Assembly (NCBI GenBank): GCA_023476565.1
Contig: JAMCVZ010000002.1
Span: forward strand, 1-45,680
Source of the DNA: Nitrospirota bacterium
Lineage (GTDB): Bacteria > Nitrospirota > Thermodesulfovibrionia > Thermodesulfovibrionales > Dissulfurispiraceae
Direction of reading: 5' to 3'
Length of the DNA: 45,680 nt
A program made the translations under genes and the position numbers. The notes beneath the pieces were generated by a model. It was not told where the DNA came from and did not search any database. It saw nothing but the letters and a program-made list of their open reading frames with translations. Shown one piece after another: positions 8,208 to 16,453 of the stretch (position 1 is its first letter; every line of letters begins with the position of its first letter).

Positions 8208-8600
8208 ATGGATATAATATCGCTTCCCATCGAGTATGACAAAAAGAAGATAGATAGCAGATACAGGCTTGTTGTCATAGCTTCACAGAGGGCCAGGGAG
8301 CTTTCCCTGGGAACCAGCCCGAAGATCCAGACAAAGGCGAAAAAGGTGACCACCACCTCGCTCCTGGAAACCATCACCGACAAAATAGAGTTTCTCACCG
8401 GCGCTGATGCGCTCGTCGCAAAAGAGAAATCCGAGAGGATCGATTACAAGAAACTGATCGAGGAAAAGAGGAGACCTATCGAAGACCTGTCGGAACTGGA
8501 GAAGGACCTCAAGGTATACCTCCATGAAAAGGGAGCTCCTGAGAAGGCTCTGGAGGAGCTGTTCAGCGAGAGCGAGGAAACCGAAGAAAGCGAAGAGTAA
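8208..8600 (+). CDS. rpoZ: RNA polymerase omega subunit, C-terminally extended
   Basis: A 130-residue protein. The N-terminal half shows the omega pattern IDSRYRLVVIASQRARELS, which wraps the beta-prime C terminus and helps polymerase assembly. Typical omegas have 70-90 residues. Here about 50 more follow, acidic and probably helical (EDLSELEKDLKVYLHE, ending in a Glu-rich tail). The start ATG 8208 follows AAAGGAGGA. Position between gmk and coaBC supports the call. What the tail does is unknown. Confidence 0.85.
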   Translation: MDIISLPIEYDKKKIDSRYRLVVIASQRARELSLGTSPKIQTKAKKVTTTSLLETITDKIEFLTGADALVAKEKSERIDYKKLIEEKRRPIEDLSELEKDLKVYLHEKGAPEKALEELFSESEETEESEE

Positions 8601-8633
8601 TCGCCATGTCCTCTATTCTTTCCAAATGGGGGG

Positions 8634-8670
8634 CCCCGGAAAATTTCTCAAAGAAAATTTCTCCGGGAAT
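8634..8670 (+). other. hairpin in the leader of coaBC
   Basis: CCCGGA and TCCGGG flank an imperfect AT-rich stem in the 76-nt stretch between the rpoZ stop and the proposed coaBC start. It lies just before the GTG and could affect translation of coaBC, or it could be part of the coding sequence if the ATG at 8626 is the start. There is no T-run, so it is not an obvious terminator. Confidence 0.3.
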
Positions 8671-8676
8671 ATAACG

Positions 8677-9858
8677 GTGCTTAAAGGCAAGTCGATACTT
8701 TTAGGTATAACAGGAAGTGTAGCCGCTTACAAATCCATCGAGCTTATAAAGAGATTACGAGAAGAAGAGGCCTCGGTCAGGGTTATTATGACCGGGGCCT
8801 CAAAGCGTTTTATTACGCCCCTTTCCATAGAACTGGCGGCGGGTGACAGGGTTTATTCCGATATGTTCGAAACCCCCCTTTCCCACATAAGCCTGCCGGC
8901 GGATTCCGACCTTTTTGTTATCGCACCCGCAACAGCGAATATCATAGGCAAATACGCTAACGGCATTGCCGACGACCTCCTCAGCACAGCGTTGCTGGCG
9001 TACAACGGCACGGTCATTATCGCACCTGCCATGAACTGGCGGATGTACGAGAACCGCGCGTTCCAGAAGGGCCTGAACTACCTTTCGTCCATCGGGGTAA
9101 AGACGGTCGGCCCTGAACAGGGGAACCTCGCCTGCGGCGAGGAGGGAGTGGGCAGAATGGCCGATGTCGAAAGGATTATGGAGTCGATAATAACCGCCCT
9201 TACAAAACAGGACCTTGCCGGAGAGCAGGTCCTCGTTACCGCGGGCCCGACGAGGGAATACATAGACCCCATACGCTACCTATCCAACCGGTCGTCAGGC
9301 AAGATGGGCTGCGCCCTCGCAAAAATAGCCGGGCGCAGGGGAGCGGAAGTAACGCTTATCTGCGGTCCCCTGTCTGTTGCGCCTCCCGATAACATCGATA
9401 ATGTCATAACCGTAGAGACCGCCGACAGTATGTATGCGGCGGTGATGGAAAACCTTCCGATGTCTTCCATATTCATAATGTCCGCCGCGGTTGCGGATTT
9501 CATGCCTGTCGAAACAAAAGAGAGCAAGATCGAAAAAAAGGATAAACTGCAACTGAACCTTGTAAAGACCAGGGATATCCTTGAGTCGGTCGGCAGGCTT
9601 AAGAACAAGCCCTTTACCGTGGGGTTTGCCGCTGAAACGGGCTACAGGCCCGACAGGGCGCGAAAAAAGCTCCTCGGCAAGGATATAGATATGATTGTCT
9701 TTAACGATGTGTCCCAAAAAGACGCGGGCTTCGATACGGACACCAATGAGGTCGTCATTATAGACAGGGACAGGGAAAAAAAGCTCCCCCTGATGTCGAA
9801 AAAAGATGTTTCCATGGCTATATTTGACAGGATCCTCGAATTAAAAGACAATAGATAA
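8677..9858 (+). CDS. coaBC: bifunctional phosphopantothenoylcysteine decarboxylase / synthetase
   Basis: It makes 4-phosphopantetheine in coenzyme A synthesis in two steps: ligation of cysteine to phosphopantothenate (CoaB) and decarboxylation (CoaC). About 393 residues from GTG 8677. The CoaC half begins KSILLGITGSVAAYKS and contains the PAMNWRMYEN active-site motif. The CoaB half carries TAGPTREYIDPIR, SNRSSGKMG, the SAAVADF motif and KTRDIL. The open frame continues upstream into rpoZ; ATG 8626 is an alternative start, but the family begins at about the GTG. It closes the remA-gmk-rpoZ-coaBC string. Confidence 0.93.
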   Translation: MLKGKSILLGITGSVAAYKSIELIKRLREEEASVRVIMTGASKRFITPLSIELAAGDRVYSDMFETPLSHISLPADSDLFVIAPATANIIGKYANGIADDLLSTALLAYNGTVIIAPAMNWRMYENRAFQKGLNYLSSIGVKTVGPEQGNLACGEEGVGRMADVERIMESIITALTKQDLAGEQVLVTAGPTREYIDPIRYLSNRSSGKMGCALAKIAGRRGAEVTLICGPLSVAPPDNIDNVITVETADSMYAAVMENLPMSSIFIMSAAVADFMPVETKESKIEKKDKLQLNLVKTRDILESVGRLKNKPFTVGFAAETGYRPDRARKKLLGKDIDMIVFNDVSQKDAGFDTDTNEVVIIDRDREKKLPLMSKKDVSMAIFDRILELKDNR

Positions 9859-9898
9859 TAGATTCTCAGTCCGGGGATTTCGGGGAAAAGAGATACTA

Positions 9899-10837
9899 AT
9901 GAGCATGGATGACGGCACTTATATAAAAAGGCTTAAAGAGAGAATAAGGCAGAAGCCTGATTCACGGGTCTTTTTGTCCCTTGCAGAGGAACTCAGGAAG
10001 CATGACAGGATCGACGATGCCATCGCTATTCTCATTGACGGCATCAAGAAAAACCCTGAGTATACGGCCGCCCGCCTCACACTCGGAAGATGGTATCTTG
10101 CAAACTCCATGTTCATGGAAGCGGAAAAGGAATTTTTGGAGATAATCGCAAAGACCCCCGGTAATATCTTTGCCCGTAAAGGGCTCGCAGAGGCATATAG
10201 AAATCTGGGGCTTCCTGACAGCGCCGCTGAAGAATACGGAAGGGTCCTGGAGATCGACCCTCTTGACGATGATGCCGTATCTTATCTTGAGTCGATGCCG
10301 GAGGTGGAGAGCCTCGAGCCGGATACAGGAGAAACCGTTCCGGACGAAAGCGCCCGGGAGCTCTTGTCACCTCCGTCCGGAGAGGTATCCGAAATAATGA
10401 TCCCGGAAATGGAGAGCATGGAAGAGGAACCTAGTGCGGAAGAACGGAAAGAAGGGCCTTCCGGTCTTTCGGCCTTCCGGGCTTCAGAACTTCCGCACTT
10501 CCGCGATAGTAAGGCTTCCGACCTTTTGGCTGAAGCCGAAAGTTTTATAGCAGGCGGGCATTATGGAAAAGCGCTGGACATCTACAACACCATCCTGTCA
10601 AACAGGCAGAATGACATGAAGGTGCTGCAGATGAAGAAGGAACTGATAGCGCTTATCGAACTCACCGGACAGGACAAGGAGATCATTATCTCCCGCTTGA
10701 ACAGATTCTCGCATCTCCTAAGGGACAGGTTTGCAGCCAGACGCGAGGACAACAAGAAAGCCGCTGTAGACCGCCTGTGCAGGCTTTTGGATACAATAAA
10801 ACAAAAGTATACACATGGTCTTCCTGAAAATTTTTGA
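9899..10837 (+). CDS. TPR-repeat protein
   Basis: A 312-residue soluble protein. Tetratricopeptide repeats fill about residues 15-120 (SRVFLSLAEELRKHDRIDDA, YTAARLTLGRWYLANS, FARKGLAEAYRNLG). An acidic linker (about 125-205) follows, then a short C-terminal helical region with another TPR-like unit (GHYGKALDIYNTILS). The linker contains sequence encoded by an inverted 8-nt-period repeat at 10434-10506. The function cannot be inferred; it is probably a scaffold. No signal peptide is seen. A strong hairpin overlaps the stop codon. Confidence 0.75.
   Translation: MSMDDGTYIKRLKERIRQKPDSRVFLSLAEELRKHDRIDDAIAILIDGIKKNPEYTAARLTLGRWYLANSMFMEAEKEFLEIIAKTPGNIFARKGLAEAYRNLGLPDSAAEEYGRVLEIDPLDDDAVSYLESMPEVESLEPDTGETVPDESARELLSPPSGEVSEIMIPEMESMEEEPSAEERKEGPSGLSAFRASELPHFRDSKASDLLAEAESFIAGGHYGKALDIYNTILSNRQNDMKVLQMKKELIALIELTGQDKEIIISRLNRFSHLLRDRFAARREDNKKAAVDRLCRLLDTIKQKYTHGLPENF
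10434..10506 (+). repeat. inverted repeat with 8-nt periodic arms, inside the TPR gene
   Basis: The right arm (10459-10506) repeats TTCCGNNN/TTTCGNNN six times at exactly 8-nt steps. The left arm (10434-10457) carries the complementary pattern GTGCGGAA, GAACGGAA. The arms can fold back on each other. It is read in frame as part of the linker (for example GPSGLSAFRASELPHF). It resembles, in design, the 7-nt-period elements elsewhere in the window. Confidence 0.6.
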
Positions 10838-10873
10838 ATAAAAACTTTCCGGAAGACCATGCTTAATTTTTTA
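10814..10873 (+). terminator. probable intrinsic terminator after the TPR gene
   Basis: CATGGTCTTCC...GGAAGACCATG forms a near-perfect 15-16 bp stem at 10814-10861 whose loop holds the TPR stop codon. It is followed by CTTAATTTTTT. The stem overlaps the last codons, an arrangement that fits transcription termination before pepP. Confidence 0.65.
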
Positions 10874-10886
10874 TGACGGGACCCTT

Positions 10887-11963
10887 ATGATACATTTCGG
10901 TATGCGAGTAAAAAGCGTTCAAAAAATCATCGGATCAAGGAAGTTAGACGCCATCTATATCGCCGCTGACAGGAATGTGCGCTACCTGACCGGATTTACC
11001 GGCTCCTCGGGCTTTGTCCTGATTACAAAAGATTCCTGTCTGTTTTCTACCGATTTCCGCTATAAAGAACAGGCCGGGCATGAGGTCAGGGGATGCGAGA
11101 TCGTCATAGAGAAAGGGAAGCGGATAGAGGTCCTGCGCACCCTCGCAAAAAAACGGGGAATCAAAAAGCTCGGATTTGAAACAACCGTTCCGTACGGGTT
11201 TTATGAGCTTCTGAGAGGGCTTCCGGTAACTTTGTCTCCTCAATCGGATATCGTCGAAAACTTAAGGAAGGTCAAGGATAAAGGGGAGATCGCCAACATA
11301 AAAGAGGCTGCAGAGCGGGCGGAAAAGGCATTTTTAACCATCAAACCGAAAATACGGGTCGGTGCGCGTGAACGGGAGATTGCGCTGAGGCTGGAGGAGC
11401 AGTTGAAAAAGGGAGGATGTAAAAGCATCCCATTTGATATAATAGTAGCTTCTGGGAAAAATTCGGCCATGCCCCATGCGCAACCAACTGAAAGGAAGAT
11501 AGAAAAAGGAGATTTTGTTATAATTGACTGGGGCGGGGAGGCGAACGGATATTATTCCGACATGACAAGAACTCTCCTTATGGCCGGTCGAGATCTTTCA
11601 GAAAAAATAAAAATATATAAAGTGGTTAATAACGCCCGGAAGCTGGCGATAGATGCTGCGGGGAAAGGGACAGGGACCCGGGAGATCGACCGTACGGCAA
11701 GGGACACGATCAGCAAAGCCGGATACGGAGACTTTTTCGGCCACGGCACAGGGCATGGGGTGGGCCTCGACGTTCACGAGAACCCGCGCGTATCATGGAT
11801 GAAAAATGAACGGGTCCGCAGCGGCATGGTCTTTACCATCGAGCCGGGAATATACATTCCCGACCTGGGCGGAGTAAGAATAGAAGATATGGTAGCCGTC
11901 AACGAGAACGGAACGGTTCTCCTAACGACTCTCAGCAGAGAGCTCGAGATAATCAAGGCGTGA
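10887..11963 (+). CDS. pepP: Xaa-Pro aminopeptidase (M24 family)
   Basis: A 358-residue peptidase that removes N-terminal residues preceding proline. The creatinase-like N-terminal domain (IAADRNVRYLTGFTGSSG) precedes the pita-bread M24 domain. Metal ligands are visible in VIIDWGGEANGYYSDMTRT (two Asp), GTGHGVGLDVHE (His) and TIEPGIY and RIEDMV (two Glu). Its place directly before efp, accB and accC is a widespread conserved order. The start ATG 10887 has only a weak Shine-Dalgarno sequence (GGGAC). Confidence 0.92.
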   Translation: MIHFGMRVKSVQKIIGSRKLDAIYIAADRNVRYLTGFTGSSGFVLITKDSCLFSTDFRYKEQAGHEVRGCEIVIEKGKRIEVLRTLAKKRGIKKLGFETTVPYGFYELLRGLPVTLSPQSDIVENLRKVKDKGEIANIKEAAERAEKAFLTIKPKIRVGAREREIALRLEEQLKKGGCKSIPFDIIVASGKNSAMPHAQPTERKIEKGDFVIIDWGGEANGYYSDMTRTLLMAGRDLSEKIKIYKVVNNARKLAIDAAGKGTGTREIDRTARDTISKAGYGDFFGHGTGHGVGLDVHENPRVSWMKNERVRSGMVFTIEPGIYIPDLGGVRIEDMVAVNENGTVLLTTLSRELEIIKA

Positions 11964-12041
11964 AGCGTTGTAGCGGATAGCGTTACAGCGTGAGAGAAAT
12001 ATCAACTATAACTCAATAACGCTTTACGCTATAACGTTAAT
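11962..12041 (+). repeat. 7-nt-period inverted repeat between pepP and efp (TAGCG type)
   Basis: The left arm (11962-11992) has TAGCG/CAGCG units every 7 nt. The right arm (about 12014-12041) has the complementary AACGC, ACGCT and AACG units at the same step. It fills the gap between pepP and efp and ends just before the efp Shine-Dalgarno sequence. The same motif type recurs at 20485-20569 and 43046-43127. Confidence 0.65.
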
Positions 12042-12056
12042 ACAGGAGGTATGCAA

Positions 12057-12617
12057 TTGATTGCAACGAGTGATTTCAGAAAAGGAGCAAAGATAGAATA
12101 CAAGGGAGAGCCTTGTGAGATTGTCGATTTCCAGCACGTTAAGATGGGAAGGGGCGGCGCTGTTATCAGGACGAAGTTGAAAAGCCTCAAGACAGGCAAT
12201 GTCCTCGAAGATACCTTCCGGTCAGGGGAAAAGTTTGAATCTCCCCAGCTTGAGGAAAAAGATATGCAGTATCTCTATGCCGAAGGCGATTTCCATTATT
12301 TTATGGATACGGAAACATATGAGCAGATCCCGCTGACAGCCGCTCAGCTCGGTGATGCGAAAAAGGTCATCAAAGAGAATATGGTCGTAAAAATCCTTTA
12401 TTATAGAGGGGACCCCATGGCTGTTGCGCCGCCCATGTTCGTTGAGCTCGCGGTGGCTGATACAGAGCCCGCATTCAGGGGTGATACGGCGTCCGGAAGC
12501 ACCAAGCCGGCAAAACTGGAAACAGGGATAACGGTAAAAGTACCCTTCCACATAAGCATTGGGGATGTGCTGAAGATCGATACGAGGACGCTGGAATATA
12601 TTGAGAAAGTAAAATAG
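12057..12617 (+). CDS. efp: translation elongation factor P
   Basis: EF-P relieves ribosome stalling at polyproline. It has the family length (about 187 residues) and three beta-barrel domains ending VPFHISIGDVLKIDTRT. The start is most likely TTG 12057: AGGAGGT at 12044-12050 is 6 nt before it but touches the ATG at 12051, and the family begins near ATSDFRKG. With this start, Arg stands at position 32 (KMGRGGA), the tip residue that reaches the peptidyl-transferase centre. Lys there is modified by EpmA; Arg there is rhamnosylated by EarP in some bacteria. Neither enzyme is in the window. Confidence 0.93.
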   Translation: MIATSDFRKGAKIEYKGEPCEIVDFQHVKMGRGGAVIRTKLKSLKTGNVLEDTFRSGEKFESPQLEEKDMQYLYAEGDFHYFMDTETYEQIPLTAAQLGDAKKVIKENMVVKILYYRGDPMAVAPPMFVELAVADTEPAFRGDTASGSTKPAKLETGITVKVPFHISIGDVLKIDTRTLEYIEKVK

Positions 12618-12691
12618 TGACGGGTGACGGGCAAAAAATTATTGGATTTATTCTCTTTCAACTCGCTACTTGTTACTGGTAACTCGTTACT
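12617..12691 (+). repeat. 7-nt-period inverted repeat between efp and accB (GTRACGN type)
   Basis: The left arm has GTGACGG twice in tandem (12617-12630). The right arm has CTCGCTA, CTTGTTA, CTGGTAA and CTCGTTA in a row (12662-12689), the reverse-strand version of the unit. It fills the gap before accB. Confidence 0.7.
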
Positions 12692-12709
12692 ATATTTATG
12701 GAGGCCATG

Positions 12710-13144
12710 ATGGAACTTGAAGATTTGAAAGAATTGATAGGTCTTTTAAAAGACACGGATATTACCGAGGTGCAGATAGAGAAAGACGGGATCAAGGTCA
12801 AGGTTAAACGGGATAAGTTTTTCGGCCATCTCGAGGTCCAGCAACATGCCCTCCCGGAAAAGAAGGATTTAAGGAAAGAGGAGGAGATCGAGACAGAAGG
12901 GAGACTTCTGACCGTCACCTCACCCATTGTAGGGACCTTTTACAGGTCGCCGTCGCCTGATGCGGAGCCCTTTGTGGAAATAGGCGCACGGGTAAAAAAG
13001 GGACAGGTCCTCTGCATAATAGAAGCCATGAAATTGATGAACGAGATAGAGAGCGAGATTGACGGAGTGATTGTAAGGATACTTGTGGAAAACGGCCATC
13101 CCGTCGAATACGGGGAGCCGCTTTTCATGATAGACCCGATATGA
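12710..13144 (+). CDS. accB: biotin carboxyl carrier protein of acetyl-CoA carboxylase
   Basis: It carries biotin between the carboxylase and transferase sites in malonyl-CoA synthesis. The biotinylation motif [10 protein letters not shown] near the C terminus, followed by [14 protein letters not shown], is intact, as is the [21 protein letters not shown] start of the biotinyl domain. About 144 residues. GGAGG at 12700-12704 places the start at ATG 12710 (or 12707); an ATG at 12698 precedes the Shine-Dalgarno sequence. The accC gene follows after a repeat-filled gap. No accA or accD is present in the window. Confidence 0.94.
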   Translation: MELEDLKELIGLLKDTDITEVQIEKDGIKVKVKRDKFFGHLEVQQHALPEKKDLRKEEEIETEGRLLTVTSPIVGTFYRSPSPDAEPFVEIGARVKKGQVLCIIEAMKLMNEIESEIDGVIVRILVENGHPVEYGEPLFMIDPI

Positions 13145-13149
13145 AGACA

Positions 13150-13221
13150 GTGACAAGTAACGGGTTAAAGAGTAAAAAAGAATCCTAAGACTTGTCACTC
13201 GTCACTCATAACTCGTTACTT
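13150..13221 (+). repeat. 7-nt-period inverted repeat between accB and accC (GTRACGN type)
   Basis: The left arm reads GTGACAA, GTAACGG (13150-13163). The right arm reads CTTGTCA, CTCGTCA, CTCATAA, CTCGTTA (13191-13218). It is the same unit family as at 12617-12691 and inside kdsB, and is probably transcribed within the accBC mRNA. Confidence 0.7.
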
Positions 13222-13238
13222 TTATCAGAAGGTGGATA

Positions 13239-14633
13239 ATGAAACTTTTCAAGAAAATACTTGTAGCAAACCGCGGCGAGATAGCCATAAGGGTAATCCG
13301 TGCATGCAAAGAGCTCGGCATCAAAACAGTTGCCATATTTTCCGATATAGAGAGGGAGGCGCTCCACGTGAGGCTTGCCGATGAATCGGTGTGTATCGGC
13401 CCTGCGAGCGCGGCCCAAAGCTACCTGAACATCCCTGCGATACTGAGCGCCGCGGAGCTTACCGATTCGGAGGCGATCCATCCGGGTTACGGCTTTCTGT
13501 CCGAAAACCCGCAATTTGCCGAGGCGTGCGCCACATCGGGCATTACCTTCATAGGTCCTACCCCTGATAATTTGAGGATGGGCGGAGATAAGGCAAAAGC
13601 CCGGCAGGTATTGAAAAGACGGGGCATTCCCGTTGTTCCTGGCAGTGATGGACCTGTGGCCTCGGAAGAAATAGCGATGAAAACGGCAAGGAAGATCGGC
13701 TTCCCCGTGATAATAAAAGCCTCAGCCGGAGGAGGCGGCCGCGGTATGAGAATAGTCAGGGAGGAAGAGGAGCTCTCCCCGGCTTTCCACATGGCCCAGA
13801 GAGAGTCCCTTGCAGCTTTCGGCAGCAGCGAGTTATACATGGAAAGATACCTGCCGTCCATAAGGCACATCGAGGTGCAGATAATTGCCGACGGCAAGGG
13901 AAACGTTATACACCTCGGAGAGCGTGACTGCTCCGTGCAGCGGAGGCATCAGAAACTTATAGAGGAAGCGCCGTCCCCTATCGCGACAGAGAAGTTCCGC
14001 AAAAAAATAGGTGAGTTCGCCGTCCGGGCAGCCAAGGCCATGAAATACAAAAACGTCGGGACCATAGAATTCATCGTCGATCAGGACCAGAATATCTATT
14101 TTATGGAGATAAACACCAGGGTACAGGTGGAGCATCCAGTTACCGAAGAACTGACGGGCGTGGATATAATAAAAGAGCAGATAAAAATAGCCGCCGGGTT
14201 TCCCTTGTCCTACAAGCAAAACCAGATAAAGCCTTCAGGACACGCTATAGAATGCAGAATAAATGCTGAAGACCCTGAAAGATTTATCCCGTCCCCGGGC
14301 AAGATCACGTTTCTCCTTCCTCCGGGGGGACCGGGCGTAAGGGTCGACTCCGCCGCATATACGGGATGGGTCGTGCCGCCGCAGTATGATTCCCTGATAG
14401 CGAAGCTCATAGTTCACGGCAAGAACAGGGAGGACGCTGTTGCGCGGATGAAAAGGGCCCTGGACGAATTTATAATCGAAGGGATCAAGACAACAATCCC
14501 CTTCCATAAAAAAGTGTTCAACCACCCTGAGTTTCTCAAAGGCAATTTCAATACCGATTTCATCGAAAAAATGGCCGAGTCAGGGAATAACGGGAACAAA
14601 ACAACAGAGGCCGCAAGCAATCAGGATGAATAA
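13239..14633 (+). CDS. accC: biotin carboxylase subunit of acetyl-CoA carboxylase
   Basis: A 464-residue ATP-grasp enzyme that carboxylates biotin on AccB with bicarbonate and ATP. It opens KILVANRGEIAIRVIRAC and contains HPGYGFLSEN, the glycine-rich ATP loop KASAGGGGRGMR, and the catalytic FMEINTRVQVEHPVTE. The start ATG 13239 follows AGGTGG. The last 20 residues are hydrophilic and not conserved. It overlaps thiE by 8 nt. Confidence 0.97.
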   Translation: MKLFKKILVANRGEIAIRVIRACKELGIKTVAIFSDIEREALHVRLADESVCIGPASAAQSYLNIPAILSAAELTDSEAIHPGYGFLSENPQFAEACATSGITFIGPTPDNLRMGGDKAKARQVLKRRGIPVVPGSDGPVASEEIAMKTARKIGFPVIIKASAGGGGRGMRIVREEEELSPAFHMAQRESLAAFGSSELYMERYLPSIRHIEVQIIADGKGNVIHLGERDCSVQRRHQKLIEEAPSPIATEKFRKKIGEFAVRAAKAMKYKNVGTIEFIVDQDQNIYFMEINTRVQVEHPVTEELTGVDIIKEQIKIAAGFPLSYKQNQIKPSGHAIECRINAEDPERFIPSPGKITFLLPPGGPGVRVDSAAYTGWVVPPQYDSLIAKLIVHGKNREDAVARMKRALDEFIIEGIKTTIPFHKKVFNHPEFLKGNFNTDFIEKMAESGNNGNKTTEAASNQDE

Positions 14634-15255
14634 GGCGCACCACCGGTTCAGCCCGATATGTTTTATAACAGGAGCATCCCCTGCCTGCAATCTTGAGAGC
14701 GCCGTCTCCATACTTTTGGAATCGGGCATTCGGTGGATCCAGTACCGCGAGAAAAATAAAACAAAGAGAGATCTGTTTTATGAGGCGCTCAAGCTCAGGG
14801 AAATTACCAGAAAATACAATGCCTGTTTTATCGTGAACGACCATGCCGATATCGCCCTTGCCGTCGATGCCGACGGGGTCCATCTGGGACAGGACGATCT
14901 CCCCCTGGCTGAAGCGCGGAAGATCATGGGCGACAGAATCGTGGGCATATCAACTCACGCTTTGCAAGAGGCCCTGAGCGCTGAAACAGGGGGCGCCGAT
15001 TATATAGGATTCGGTCCCGTCTTCCATACGGCAACAAAGGACGCCGGTGAACCAAAAGGGGTAGATATCCTCAAACACATAAGGGCTTCCGTAAAAATTC
15101 CCGTGATAGCGATAGGCGGGATAAAGGCGGATACTATACAATCTGTCCTTGGCGCCGGGGGTAGCGGCGTTGCTGTATCATCAGGGCTTTTGCAGGGGGA
15201 TATGAAAGAGAATGCACAGAGGTTTTTATCGATGGCGGCATCGGTACTACCATAA
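14626..15255 (+). CDS. thiE: thiamine-phosphate synthase
   Basis: A 209-residue TIM-barrel enzyme joining HMP-PP and the thiazole phosphate to form thiamine phosphate. Signature segments are WIQYREKNK, FIVNDHADIALAVDADGVHLGQDDLP, GFGPVFHTATK and IPVIAIGGI. The start ATG 14626 overlaps the end of accC. No other thiamine genes are adjacent, so its link to the acc operon is positional only. Confidence 0.92.
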   Translation: MNKAHHRFSPICFITGASPACNLESAVSILLESGIRWIQYREKNKTKRDLFYEALKLREITRKYNACFIVNDHADIALAVDADGVHLGQDDLPLAEARKIMGDRIVGISTHALQEALSAETGGADYIGFGPVFHTATKDAGEPKGVDILKHIRASVKIPVIAIGGIKADTIQSVLGAGGSGVAVSSGLLQGDMKENAQRFLSMAASVLP

Positions 15256-15275
15256 GAATTAAGGGAGGTCCAGGG

Positions 15276-16391
15276 ATGAGGCGGTTGACTGTTTTGTTAA
15301 TGGCAACTTTTTGTGCGGCGGTCCTTGCATCGGGCTGCACAAAAAAGGAAAATGTGATTAAAGTAGCTGTTGTAGCCCAGATGACCGGGGCTGAAGCGAA
15401 GATGGGCAATGATTTCAAAAACGGCGTCAGCATTGCGGTTGATGAGTGGAACAGCAAGGGCGGCGTCCTCGGGAAAAAAATAGAGGTCCTCACCGGAGAC
15501 GACCAGGCTGATCCGAAGCAGGCGGTTTCGGTTGCCAATAAAATGGTGAACGAAGGCGCTGCCGGGATAATCGGGCACTTCAATTCCAGTTGCTCGATAC
15601 CGGCATCCGATGTCTATACCCGGGCCAACATTCCCATGATTACGCCCGCTTCGACAAATCCCCTGCTTACCGAGCGCGGCTACAAGGGCGTATTCAGGGT
15701 ATGCGGGACGGACGATCAGCAGGGCAAGGTTGCCGCTGACTTTGCAAAAAGCAAACTCAATGTAAAGAAAGTTGCTATCCTCCATGATAAGACCACCTAC
15801 GGACAGGGCTTCGCCGATCTGTTCAAAAAACACCTCGGTGCCGCGGTCGAGGTCGTGTACTACGGCGGCATCACCAAGGGCGACAAGGATTTCAAGCCCG
15901 TGCTGACTTCCATAAAGGAAAAGAAGCCCGACCTGATCTTTTTCGGGGGCATTTATCCTGAGACCGGGTTGCTGGTGAAACAGGCACGCGAGGTAAACAT
16001 AACAGCCCCGTTCCTCAGCGGGGATGGCAGCATTGATCCCAAATTTGTAGAGATCGCCGGTGACAAGGCAGCGGAGGGCACCTATCTGACCTTCAGCCCT
16101 GATCCCGACAACATCCCCGCTGCAAAAGATTTCATTGGGAAATACCGTTCAAAGTTCGGCGAACTGGGACCGTATTCCATTTATGCATATGATGCGGTGA
16201 ATATCCTTCTTGCCGCCATAAAAGAGGCGGGGACGACCGACGGCAAGACCGTTGCAGAAAAGCTGCATTCGATGGAATTTTCAGGGGCGCTCGGCAAAAT
16301 GAGATTTACGGAAAAGGGAGACGTCTCCCAATCACCGTACGTTGTCTGGGTCACCAGGAACGGCAAGTTTGAGGAGTACTGGAAACCTTAG
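15276..16391 (+). CDS. Leu/Ile/Val-type ABC transporter substrate-binding lipoprotein
   Basis: A 371-residue periplasmic binding protein of the branched-chain amino acid (LivJ) class. The N-terminal signal peptide ends in the lipobox LASGC (Cys about 21), so it should be lipid-anchored. The mature part begins VIKVAVVAQMTGAEAKMG and has GVSIAVDEWNSKGGVLGKK and GIIGHFNSSCSIPASD, the usual ligand-binding regions. Family members bind amino acids, amides or aromatic acids; the ligand cannot be told. No permease or ATPase genes (livHMGF) are in the window, so it is an orphan here. AGGGAGG precedes ATG 15276. Confidence 0.88.
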   Translation: MRRLTVLLMATFCAAVLASGCTKKENVIKVAVVAQMTGAEAKMGNDFKNGVSIAVDEWNSKGGVLGKKIEVLTGDDQADPKQAVSVANKMVNEGAAGIIGHFNSSCSIPASDVYTRANIPMITPASTNPLLTERGYKGVFRVCGTDDQQGKVAADFAKSKLNVKKVAILHDKTTYGQGFADLFKKHLGAAVEVVYYGGITKGDKDFKPVLTSIKEKKPDLIFFGGIYPETGLLVKQAREVNITAPFLSGDGSIDPKFVEIAGDKAAEGTYLTFSPDPDNIPAAKDFIGKYRSKFGELGPYSIYAYDAVNILLAAIKEAGTTDGKTVAEKLHSMEFSGALGKMRFTEKGDVSQSPYVVWVTRNGKFEEYWKP

Positions 16392-16453
16392 ATACTGACT
16401 GCCGAGCCTGACCACGACATATGCATCATCAAACGGTATCGAGCGAGGCGGCC

